Positions 56,798-64,000 of a stretch of 64,000 bases of DNA are shown here, piece by piece; positions within the stretch are counted from its first letter, which is position 1; each line of letters begins with the position of its first letter. The translations under genes were made by a program, and so were the position numbers. This DNA comes from Yersinia rohdei ATCC 43380. Its GTDB lineage: Bacteria > Pseudomonadota > Gammaproteobacteria > Enterobacterales > Enterobacteriaceae. The DNA is taken from positions 248,001-312,000 of the forward strand of contig NZ_ACCD01000001.1 of the NCBI RefSeq assembly GCF_000173775.1. The letters are read 5' to 3'. The notes under the pieces were generated by a model, which had not been told where the DNA came from, ran no database searches, and was given only the letters and a program-made list of their open reading frames with translations.

Positions 56798-58075
56798 TTA
56801 AGCTTTCGCGGCATCCAATGCTTGAGACAAATCATTAATAATATCGTCAATATGCTCAATACCAATAGACAGTCTTACCATATCCCGTGGCACGCCCGCT
56901 TTGATAAGCTCTTCATCATTAAGTTGGCGGTGAGTGGTTGACGCAGGATGGCAAGCCAATGATTTGGCATCACCAATATTCACCAGCCGCACAATTAGAT
57001 TCAGCGCATCAATAAATCGCCCCCCTGCTTCCTGCCCGCCATCAATCCCAAATGACAATATCGACGACGGCTTGCCGCCGAAATAGTATTGAGCCAACTG
57101 ATGCTCTGGATTATCTGGTAAACCCGCATATTTGACCCAGCTGACTTGCGGGTGATCTTGTAAATAATGTGCCACTTTTAGCGCATTTTCAGTATGCCGT
57201 TCCATACGTAATGCCAATGTTTCCAAACCTTGCAGAATCAGGAACGCATTGAATGGCGACAACGCCGCCCCGGTATTTCGCAGTGGGACTACCCGGCAAC
57301 GACCAATGTAAGCCGCCGCGCCAAATTGCTCGGTATAGGTCACGCCGTGATAGGACAAGTCTGGCGTATTCAATTGCGGAAAACGTTCTGGATATTGTGC
57401 CCAGGGGAATTTCCCTGAATCGACCACTATGCCACCTATGCTAGAACCATGACCGCCAATATATTTCGTCAATGAATGAACCACAATATCGGCACCGTGT
57501 TCGAATGGCCGACAAAGAATAGGTGTCGCGACCGTATTATCAACAATGAGCGGCACGCCGCGACGATGCGCGGCATCCGCCAGTTTTTGTAAATCAACAA
57601 TATTACCAGCCGGATTACCAATAGATTCACAGAATACGGCCTTAGTTCGCTCGTCAATTAAGGCTTCCAAAGCATCGATATCATCATGGTCGGCAAAACG
57701 GGTTTCAATCCCATAACGTGGCAAGGTATGGGCCAACAAGTTATATGTTCCGCCATATAATTTGGCCACCGACACAATATTATCCCCTGCTTCTGCAAGG
57801 GTCTGAATCGCATAAGTAATCGCCGCCATACCCGAGGCCACCGCCAGCGCTGCAATTCCCCCTTCCAGAGCTGCAACCCGTTGTTCCAGCACATCATTAG
57901 TTGGGTTCATAATGCGCGAGTAAATATTGCCCGCAACTTTTAAATCAAATAAATCAGCACCATGCTGGGTATCATCAAAGGCAAAAGAAGAAGTTTGATA
58001 AATTGGAACTGCAACAGCCTTGGTGGTGGGATCTGGCGAATAACCGGCATGAATGGCTAATGTTTCTAATTTCAT
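56798..58075 (-). CDS. metY: O-acetylhomoserine aminocarboxypropyltransferase / cysteine synthase
   Basis: ATG 58075 (MKLETLAIHAGYSPDPTTKA), preceded by AAAGGAAAA, gives 425 residues. Cys/Met metabolism PLP family: YSRIMNPTNDVLEQRVAALEGG, VDNTVATPILCRPFEHGADIV, and PLP lysine in HSLTKYIGGHGSSIGG. The sequence is the O-acetylhomoserine sulfhydrylase (MetY) type. It makes homocysteine directly from sulfide, a route E. coli lacks. A weak inverted repeat (AGAC-TCTTG-GTCT) upstream is not a good MetJ box. Confidence 0.9.
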   Translation of the reverse strand: MKLETLAIHAGYSPDPTTKAVAVPIYQTSSFAFDDTQHGADLFDLKVAGNIYSRIMNPTNDVLEQRVAALEGGIAALAVASGMAAITYAIQTLAEAGDNIVSVAKLYGGTYNLLAHTLPRYGIETRFADHDDIDALEALIDERTKAVFCESIGNPAGNIVDLQKLADAAHRRGVPLIVDNTVATPILCRPFEHGADIVVHSLTKYIGGHGSSIGGIVVDSGKFPWAQYPERFPQLNTPDLSYHGVTYTEQFGAAAYIGRCRVVPLRNTGAALSPFNAFLILQGLETLALRMERHTENALKVAHYLQDHPQVSWVKYAGLPDNPEHQLAQYYFGGKPSSILSFGIDGGQEAGGRFIDALNLIVRLVNIGDAKSLACHPASTTHRQLNDEELIKAGVPRDMVRLSIGIEHIDDIINDLSQALDAAKA

Positions 58076-58299
58076 TCTTTTTCCTTTAATTAAATGGCGA
58101 TGAACTGATACAGCGTGGGCAAGAATTGATGCAAAAGTGCTGCGCCTTCTTAATGAGACCAAGAGTCTATTGGCAGCTGAGGGAGTAGAAAAATTCTCAA
58201 TAGCGCGATTAGCAATAGTGGAATTAACAATAATGGAATTAACCCGCTAAACCTAGGTGAAAAAGTAATCATTTAGCTATTAATTATAATTAAAAGTTA
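58076..58299. other. Intergenic region upstream of metY
   Basis: About 220 bases. The promoter is not obvious; no ORF. Confidence 0.3.
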
Positions 58300-58328
58300 T
58301 CGGCATTCATGAGCTTGATGAATGCCGA
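58300..58328 (-). terminator. Hairpin after yiaV
   Basis: Perfect ten-base stem CGGCATTCAT/ATGAATGCCG with a GAGCTTG loop. On the minus strand it is followed by ATAACTTTTAATT, a weak T tract. Confidence 0.65.
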
Positions 58329-58371
58329 TAAGTTGACATAACACTGTTTTGGCCACTTGCGGCTATCTGTT

Positions 58372-59508
58372 CTAATGGTCTAAGTAGAGATAATGCATCC
58401 AACTTGTCATACGTAACAATACCTTACGCATCACCGCCACATGGGTGAAATGGTCGGAATACACCGCCACCTGAGCATAGATCCCGTCCGGTAGTGCATC
58501 AACATCACTATTAGGCGTCAGTTCAATAATCGCCAGCACACCATCACTGCCGGGAATAATAGACAACGATTGCAACATTCCCTGCGCCTGGTATGACCCT
58601 CCGGGCACCACTGGAATTATGCTGCTTAGTTTGCCGGAGAAAACCTGCCCAGGTAAGGCATTAAATACAATCTCCGCTTCATCGCCATGTTTCAGACGTA
58701 ACAGCGAGTTTTGCCGAAATTGAGCAATAATTTGTCTTTTTTGTTGTGGAATGAAGACCATTACGGGGCGCAACGGCAAGGCCGCCGCGAAGGTTCCTGG
58801 CCGGATAAGTACCTGAGTCACATAGCCATTACTGGGCGCGCGGATCACTGTTTGCTCAAGATCATATTTAGCTTCATTTAACTGAGCTCTGAGACTCACA
58901 ATTTGTGATTGCTCCCCATTTAGGACACTGTCTATCTGACTTTTTATTTGTGACTGTTCAGCCACGGAGGACTTTACCAACGCATCTTGTTCCAGATAAT
59001 TCTGGCGAGCATTATCAATGTCACTTTCGGAGAAAGGATTTACTTTCGCCTGGCTTCCTTTTAAATAGCGCTGATAGTCTTTATTTAATCGGTCACGTTC
59101 TGCAATAACACCGGACGTATTGGCGATAGCCTCTTCAAGTTGCCCTTTGAGAACATTAACATTATTAATAGCAGTTACTAAATCTGCTTCCAGTCTATTA
59201 ACTCTGGCCTGATAGCGCGTGGGATCTAATTTAAAAAGCATCTCACCTTTTTTAATTAATTGATTTTGTTTATCTGTCACTTCGATAACAACACCGGTCA
59301 CCTGTGGCGTAATTGGAATAGAAATAACCGCCTTCTGTGCCAGGAAGGTATAGGGATGGTTATAATTCATTAATAAAATCAATGCGCCAATTAAAAATAC
59401 CCCGCCCAAAGCCGCTGTAGGTACAGTCCATTTATTTACCGGTATTTTAAAAATCTTAAATATAGCCCAGGCAAAAGCGACATACGTCAGGATAATGAGT
59501 AAATCCAT
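58372..59508 (-). CDS. yiaV: HlyD family secretion protein YiaV
   Basis: 378 residues, the E. coli YiaV length. One N-terminal membrane helix region ([20 protein letters not shown] and a second at [20 protein letters not shown]), then biotinyl-lipoyl HlyD domain ([34 protein letters not shown]) and a long coiled-coil (about 95-200). Membrane-fusion-type protein that usually pairs with an efflux or secretion partner; here only YiaW is adjacent. Confidence 0.9.
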   Translation of the reverse strand: MDLLIILTYVAFAWAIFKIFKIPVNKWTVPTAALGGVFLIGALILLMNYNHPYTFLAQKAVISIPITPQVTGVVIEVTDKQNQLIKKGEMLFKLDPTRYQARVNRLEADLVTAINNVNVLKGQLEEAIANTSGVIAERDRLNKDYQRYLKGSQAKVNPFSESDIDNARQNYLEQDALVKSSVAEQSQIKSQIDSVLNGEQSQIVSLRAQLNEAKYDLEQTVIRAPSNGYVTQVLIRPGTFAAALPLRPVMVFIPQQKRQIIAQFRQNSLLRLKHGDEAEIVFNALPGQVFSGKLSSIIPVVPGGSYQAQGMLQSLSIIPGSDGVLAIIELTPNSDVDALPDGIYAQVAVYSDHFTHVAVMRKVLLRMTSWMHYLYLDH

Positions 59509-59513
59509 GATGG

Positions 59514-59837
59514 TTACTCCGTTGGAGGTGTATTTTTGTCGGCCAGTTTCAGTTCAAGATCCACCACTCGTTGCTGTAATTGCGCCAGCGGGCCTTCCTG
59601 ACCATGCATGCCCCAACCGCGTTCAGGGCGGTATAACGTTGCCCATATCCATAGAAATGGCCAGATTACATGCAAAGTGAAAAGGCTCACCCACCCCGCG
59701 ACATGAATAGCATCGGCATGTGGATGATTTCGTGATAAAGCAATAAGATAGGGAATATCATGAAGAATAATAATCCCATAGAAAATAATGAGAAAAACGA
59801 CAATAAGTACGCCCAATGCAAAATAATTAAGAAACAT
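59514..59837 (-). CDS. yiaW: YiaW inner membrane protein (DUF3302)
   Basis: 107 residues, near identical to E. coli Yia[36 protein letters not shown] and YRPERGWGM. Two helices, then a coiled-coil tail ([15 protein letters not shown]). Ends five bases before yiaV starts, so one transcript. Function unknown, presumably works with YiaV. Confidence 0.93.
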   Translation of the reverse strand: MFLNYFALGVLIVVFLIIFYGIIILHDIPYLIALSRNHPHADAIHVAGWVSLFTLHVIWPFLWIWATLYRPERGWGMHGQEGPLAQLQQRVVDLELKLADKNTPPTE

Positions 59838-60185
59838 AATTGCCTCTATTTTATGAGCTCAGTGTTCATAATAAAGATAGACGCAATCATTCTGTTTGTA
59901 ATCAAGCGCGCGAAGTTTATTAATTAAAGTGATAGCCGAAAATATTTTATTACGTCAACTAGCTTAAAAGTAGTTTTAAATATCACTTTTGAGGCTGGAT
60001 AGGCTATAAGAAGTTGCGCCAAAACAACCAATAAAAATCACTTAGCTTGCTATGTTAAAATATTTAATTAGCTTTATGACAAAGCGATAAAACAGCATGC
60101 TAATTCAACCATTCCTGGCTGTGTTTCTTTTTTAATATGGTGCTATATTTTTTAAGTACCAGGCCAATTTCATCATAGGACGCAT
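59838..60185. other. Divergent promoter region yiaW / DUF3313 lipoprotein
   Basis: 348 bases, A+T-rich, without a supported ORF. It must carry promoters in both directions; no operator recognised. Confidence 0.4.
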
Positions 60186-60854
60186 ATGAAAAAGAATCGT
60201 TTCAGTGTTGCCGCGGCTATTTTAGCTGTGGGGATGTTATTGGGAGGTTGCGCTTCCAAGGTAACACAAACAACTCAATATTCAGGATTCCTTCCCGACT
60301 ACAGTAAACTACAAGAAATAGAAACCGCCAGTGGTCATAAAGTTTTACGTTGGATATCACCTGACTTTAAAGAATCTAATTATCGAGGCATTTACTTTGC
60401 GCCGGTAATTTTCTATCCAGCGGCCAAACCGACTGTCAGGGTTAGCGAGGAAACCCTGAACCAAATCCGACACTATGCAAGTACACGCATCAAAGCCGCC
60501 ATTGCTGAACGCACTACAGTCCTATCTAGCCCAGCAGGCCCGCGGGTGTTGCTCGCCAAAGTGGCTATCACGGCGGTGAACTCTGAAAATGAAGATGTCC
60601 AGTTCTATGAAGTTGTCCCGGTTGCTGCCGTGATTGCCACGACAATGGCTGCCAGTGGGAACAGAACACAGAACGTCACATTATTCCTCGAAGCCCAATT
60701 AATCGATCAGGATACTGGCAAAACGATGATGTATGTGGTTCGTAAAGGCTATGGTAAATCAGTCAGTAATGATTCAGCTCCTATTAATCTTAGTGATGTT
60801 AAGAAAGCCATTGACGATATGGTGGTAGATATTGCGAATTTCCCAAAACAATAA
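60186..60854 (+). CDS. DUF3313 family lipoprotein
   Basis: 222 residues. Lipoprotein signal with lipobox LGGC (Cys at residue 22). Then SGFLPDYSKLQEIETASGHKV, the typical DUF3313 start, RIKAAIAERTTVLS and a GYGKS region. Outer-membrane-anchored periplasmic protein of unknown role. Single gene; no terminator evident. Confidence 0.88.
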   Translation: MKKNRFSVAAAILAVGMLLGGCASKVTQTTQYSGFLPDYSKLQEIETASGHKVLRWISPDFKESNYRGIYFAPVIFYPAAKPTVRVSEETLNQIRHYASTRIKAAIAERTTVLSSPAGPRVLLAKVAITAVNSENEDVQFYEVVPVAAVIATTMAASGNRTQNVTLFLEAQLIDQDTGKTMMYVVRKGYGKSVSNDSAPINLSDVKKAIDDMVVDIANFPKQ

Positions 60855-61286
60855 TGCGCCAGTAAAATGGGGAAACATCAGTTTCCCCATTAATTTTTAT
60901 TCATAGCCACTTGTAACAAATAATCATCATGGGAAACATAATCAACAAACATTGCCAACATTCTGCAAAAACACATGATACCACACAACTTTTAAGCAAA
61001 ATCTATACATATCTCATTAAAATAAAAAATAAAAAACATCACTTATTAACCTCGATTAATAAACCGCACCAATCAATCACACAGTTAAACAGAATCTAAT
61101 TACATATCACTGTTTTAATTACATTTAATTTCTTGCAATAAAAGAAAAACGACAAGATAGTTAAATATAAATAATAAATATCATTTTATTAATCATTTAA
61201 AAACCAGAAAAAATGCACTAAAAAAGAGCAATAATACTAATAAACAGCTCTTTAATGCTGCAATAAAAATTTAATATATAAAGGCA
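60855..61286. other. AT-rich region upstream of aer
   Basis: About 430 bases, very A+T-rich, no ORF supported. It ends in the sigma-28 promoter of aer. Confidence 0.5.
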
Positions 61287-61313
61287 TAAAGTTTTATCCA
61301 AGAGTGCCGATGA
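61287..61313 (+). promoter_or_regulatory. Sigma-28 (FliA) promoter of aer
   Basis: TAAAGTTT, 11 bases, then GCCGATGA: the first element is a perfect match to the FliA -35 consensus and the second has one mismatch to GCCGATAA. It lies 60 bases before the aer start. Confidence 0.88.
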
Positions 61314-61372
61314 CGCTCAGTAATTATTGTATTTATTTGTTATCAGGGAACTCCCCCTTTACTGAGGTTATT

Positions 61373-62932
61373 ATGAGAGTCAACAAGCCTGTCAGTCGGC
61401 AGGAGTATCCCATTGGAAGCGATATCACCTTGCAATCCACTACGGATATTCACGGGAATATTGCTTATGCCAATGCCGCTTTTGTTCGTGCTAGTGGCTT
61501 TGAATATCAGGATTTGCAGGGCCAGCCCCATAATATGGTGCGTCACCCAGATATGCCCGCGGCCGCATTTGCCGATATGTGGCAAACGTTGAATGACGGG
61601 CTTTCATGGTCATCTTTGGTGAAAAACCGCCGCAAAAATGGTGATTATTACTGGGTGCGAGCAAATGCTACCCCATTGCGCCATCAAGGCCGCTTGACTG
61701 GCTATATTTCCGTGCGTATAGCCCCGACTCGCGAAGAAGTGAAACAAGCCGAAACACTGTATGCCGATTTTAACTCGGGTAAGGCCAGGCAGCGCCGTAT
61801 TGCCCTTTATCGTGGGTTAATTGTTCGCACCGGTTGCCTTTCTTTATTATCAATATTCCAAACCCTGCCGCTGCGTTGGCGTTTGCGCGGTGCATCATTG
61901 GTTGCAGCATTGCTGCCAACTGTGGCCGCCGGAGTGATGGGGGTGACGGGTTTGCCGCTGTTGACTATGGGCGCAGTTACCCTTGCCAGCAGCATCATCA
62001 CGTCATTTTGGTTGGAACGTCAGGTTGCTCGCCCAATAGCCGCTATTTTGCAACAAGCACAAGATGTCTCTTCTGGCGAGGCGGGAGATTATGTGCAGTT
62101 GAATCGTGTGGATGAAATTGGCTATCTGATGCGCAGCGTCAATCAGTTGGGCTTGAATTTGCGTTCACTAACCGATGATGTCAGTAGTCAGGTTGATGGT
62201 ATTAGCACTGCCAGCCGTGAAATTGCGGCCGGAAATCGGGAGCTAAAAGTCCGCACGGAGCACGCCACGGCCAACTTGCAGCATATTGTCAGCGCCACAG
62301 ATCAATTGGTCGCGACAGTACAAAATAGCGCCAACACTGCGAATGAGACGACCTCACTGGCGGAAATGAGCAGCCATGCGGCAGAGAAAGGCAGTGAATT
62401 AATGCATCAAGTTATTGAAACAATGGGAACAATTAATGCTTCCAGCCACCGCATTGTCGATATTATCAGTGTGATTGAAGGTATCGCCTTCCAGACCAAT
62501 ATTCTGGCACTCAATGCGGCCGTTGAAGCCGCCAGAGCCGGTGAACAAGGTCGCGGCTTTGCCGTTGTCGCCAGTGAAGTGCGCCATTTGGCACAACGTT
62601 CCTCAACTGCGGCTAAAGAAATCAAACAGTTAATAGAAACCAGTGTGGATCGGGTTCGTGATGGTAGCGCACTGGTACAAAATGCCGGTGCGACTATGGA
62701 TAATATCGTCAAACAGGCCGGTCAAGTTTCCACTTTAATCAATGAGATAAGCACATCAACTCATGAGCAAACGCAAGCGCTAGGTCAAATTAGCCAATCA
62801 ATTGGTCAGTTGGATCAAATGACGCATCAGAATGCAGCAATGGTTGAACAATATGCCGGGGCGGCGGAAGAATTGGCCCATCGCACTCTACGTCTGACAC
62901 GAGCGATTCGAATTTATCGCCCGATAAAATAA
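61373..62932 (+). CDS. aer: Aerotaxis receptor Aer
   Basis: ATG 61373 ([20 protein letters not shown]), with GAGG upstream, gives 519 residues (E. coli 506). N-terminal PAS domain binding FAD (about 15-115: [33 protein letters not shown]), a membrane hairpin (about 150-220), HAMP and the conserved chemotaxis signalling tip [20 protein letters not shown]. Senses energy/oxygen through FAD redox state and signals via CheA/CheW. It belongs to the flagellar class 3 regulon, as the promoter shows. Confidence 0.93.
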   Translation: MRVNKPVSRQEYPIGSDITLQSTTDIHGNIAYANAAFVRASGFEYQDLQGQPHNMVRHPDMPAAAFADMWQTLNDGLSWSSLVKNRRKNGDYYWVRANATPLRHQGRLTGYISVRIAPTREEVKQAETLYADFNSGKARQRRIALYRGLIVRTGCLSLLSIFQTLPLRWRLRGASLVAALLPTVAAGVMGVTGLPLLTMGAVTLASSIITSFWLERQVARPIAAILQQAQDVSSGEAGDYVQLNRVDEIGYLMRSVNQLGLNLRSLTDDVSSQVDGISTASREIAAGNRELKVRTEHATANLQHIVSATDQLVATVQNSANTANETTSLAEMSSHAAEKGSELMHQVIETMGTINASSHRIVDIISVIEGIAFQTNILALNAAVEAARAGEQGRGFAVVASEVRHLAQRSSTAAKEIKQLIETSVDRVRDGSALVQNAGATMDNIVKQAGQVSTLINEISTSTHEQTQALGQISQSIGQLDQMTHQNAAMVEQYAGAAEELAHRTLRLTRAIRIYRPIK

Positions 62933-63106
62933 GACGAAAATAATAATGATAACCAACTGAAATAGCGTGAGTAAATTGGATAACCCGACTCCAGCATGAC
63001 TTTATCTGTTATGGGTTATATGGCAAATTTTTCATCTGTCATAGCAATAAACTCAAACCCCGTTATAGTGGTCAGTTGGTTATTTAATTATTAAATAAGG
63101 GGTTTT

Positions 63107-63367
63107 ATGTCATCAATTAATCAAACATCTGCTCGCGCTAAACAAGGTGAAACCGATGCAAACTTACCTGGTGAAGATCATTTGATCGCCCATGAAGCTT
63201 TGCTTGTCGCCTTAATGGTTGAATGTGCTAATGAGTCAGATAACGATCAATTCTTGTTTACCGTCCGCGAGACCCTTAACAGGGTATTGAGCTCCTCACG
63301 TTATCTTGATGCCAGCAAGATAGCTAATGGCCTGCTTGATGAAGCTGATGATAAAGCGAACCGCTAA
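63107..63367 (+). CDS. Small acidic conserved protein, unknown
   Basis: 86 residues from ATG 63107, with AAGGGG upstream. Acidic, helical: GEDHLIAHEALLVALMVECA, FLFTVRETLNRVLSSSRYLD and IANGLLDEADDKANR. No signal peptide. Followed by a good terminator, so a single-gene transcript. I do not recognise the family. Confidence 0.65.
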   Translation: MSSINQTSARAKQGETDANLPGEDHLIAHEALLVALMVECANESDNDQFLFTVRETLNRVLSSSRYLDASKIANGLLDEADDKANR

Positions 63368-63372
63368 TCTCT

Positions 63373-63397
63373 AGCCCTCATTTGCTGAGGGCTTTTT
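63373..63397 (+). terminator. Terminator after the small acidic protein gene
   Basis: Stem AGCCCTCA/TGAGGGCT followed by TTTTTATT. Confidence 0.85.
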
Positions 63398-63502
63398 ATT
63401 GGCCCTTTGCTGATGATAATGTCACCATACCTGTTGCCCAAGGCCGACAAGAAAACGATAATTAGCCGATGATAGTGGCAATATCACTCATTGAGGAAAG
63501 TA

Positions 63503-64000
63503 ATGGCTTCGCTGAAAGAAGTAGCACATCTGGCGTCAGTTTCATTAATGACCGTTTCCCGGGCAATCAATAACCCGGAACAATTGCGCCCGGAAACCTA
63601 TCAGCGAGTCATGCAGGCTATTGAAGCACTCAATTATGTCCCTGATTTTTCAGCCCGAAAAATGCGCGGCAATACCACCAAAACCTCTACTTTGGCCGTG
63701 CTCGCCTGGGATACTGCCACCACCCCTTTTTCAGTTGAAATATTACTCTCCATTGAGTTAACGGCGCGTGAATTTGGTTGGAACAGCTTTCTGGTCAATC
63801 TGACCTCGCAAGAAGATAGCGAACGCGCGGTTAATCAACTGCTGGCCCAGCGCCCCGACGGCATTATTTTTACCTCGATGGGATTACGACAAGTCACCAT
63901 TCCTGACCGCCTGCAAGATAAAAATATTGTGCTGGCAAATTGTGTCAGTGAAAACAAGTCAATTCCCAGCTACATTCCTGATGATTTTGATGGCCAATAT
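63503..64000 (+). CDS. LacI family transcription regulator (cut by window end)
   Basis: ATG 63503 with GAGGAAAG upstream; 166 codons are visible. HTH is MASLKEVAHLASVSLMTVSR, hinge AINNPEQLRPETYQRVMQAI and YVPDFSARKMRGN, then the beginning of the periplasmic-binding-like effector domain (TLAVLAWDTATTPFSVEILL). A sugar-responsive repressor whose target genes lie to the right, outside the window. Confidence 0.9.
   Translation, partial: MASLKEVAHLASVSLMTVSRAINNPEQLRPETYQRVMQAIEALNYVPDFSARKMRGNTTKTSTLAVLAWDTATTPFSVEILLSIELTAREFGWNSFLVNLTSQEDSERAVNQLLAQRPDGIIFTSMGLRQVTIPDRLQDKNIVLANCVSENKSIPSYIPDDFDGQY

Noticed and set aside
58140-58165. MetJ box upstream of metY
   Set aside because: Only a loose AGAC/GTCT inverted repeat; not two adjacent 8-bp met boxes.

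Overview
The window is enterobacterial chromosome, almost certainly a Yersinia of the enterocolitica group. The backbone keeps the E. coli order yebY-yebZ-yobA, holE, exoX/ptrB, yebF-yebG-purT, yoaH/pabB-nudL-sdaA, yoaE/manXYZ-yobD-mntP, rlmA-cspC-yobF and yebO-mgrB-yobH. HdeB, PagP, an AroP-like permease, a UxaA/DapA sugar-acid operon and a RIO kinase are interspersed. The species assignment is inference from gene content. No tRNA, rRNA, CRISPR array or insertion sequence was recognised.

Region by region. 1-3435 is a decayed prophage. It holds a piece of an LPD38-type internal virion protein, a truncated SAR endolysin, opposite-strand cargo genes (a broken DUF6338 protein and an unknown 108-residue protein), VRR-NUC and DUF1364 nin-type genes, and the C-terminal half of a tyrosine integrase. 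It abuts the SdsR (RyeB) small RNA at 3511-3614, a known phage attachment neighbourhood in related enterics. 3777-8451 carries the copper/periplasmic trio, ferritin ftnA, holE and a proline iminopeptidase. 8530-20025 is nucleic-acid, peptide and biosynthetic housekeeping, with a LexA box before yebG, a PurR box before purT and a structured leader before sdaA. 20096-26710 holds yoaE, the mannose PTS manXYZ-yobD, and mntP with a Fur box and a manganese riboswitch.

26851-37858 is backbone interrupted by acquired genes. A TonB siderophore receptor and a DUF2622 protein separate mntP from rlmA. A laccase-domain paralogue separates rlmA from cspC. pagP, an aromatic amino acid permease and two phage-type proteins (DUF4060, NinX) separate yobF from yebO. 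mgrB, the PhoQ feedback inhibitor, is best read from a TTG codon, which gives exactly the E. coli length and cysteine positions.

38020-64000 is more accessory. It has a MarA-like regulator divergent from a very small hydrophobic ORF, two tandem small membrane proteins, an APC antiporter, a GNAT enzyme, an ABC exporter followed by a RIO kinase, and an IclR-controlled operon (dehydratase, MFS transporter, DapA-type aldolase) for an unknown sugar acid. It continues with a PAS-GGDEF cyclase, a broken proline-rich secreted protein gene, hdeB with an LprI-type lysozyme inhibitor, an AraC/EamA divergent pair, yciI-like, the qorR/qorB redox pair, O-acetylhomoserine sulfhydrylase, yiaW-yiaV, a DUF3313 lipoprotein, an Aer receptor behind a sigma-28 promoter, and the start of a LacI-type repressor cut by the window end.
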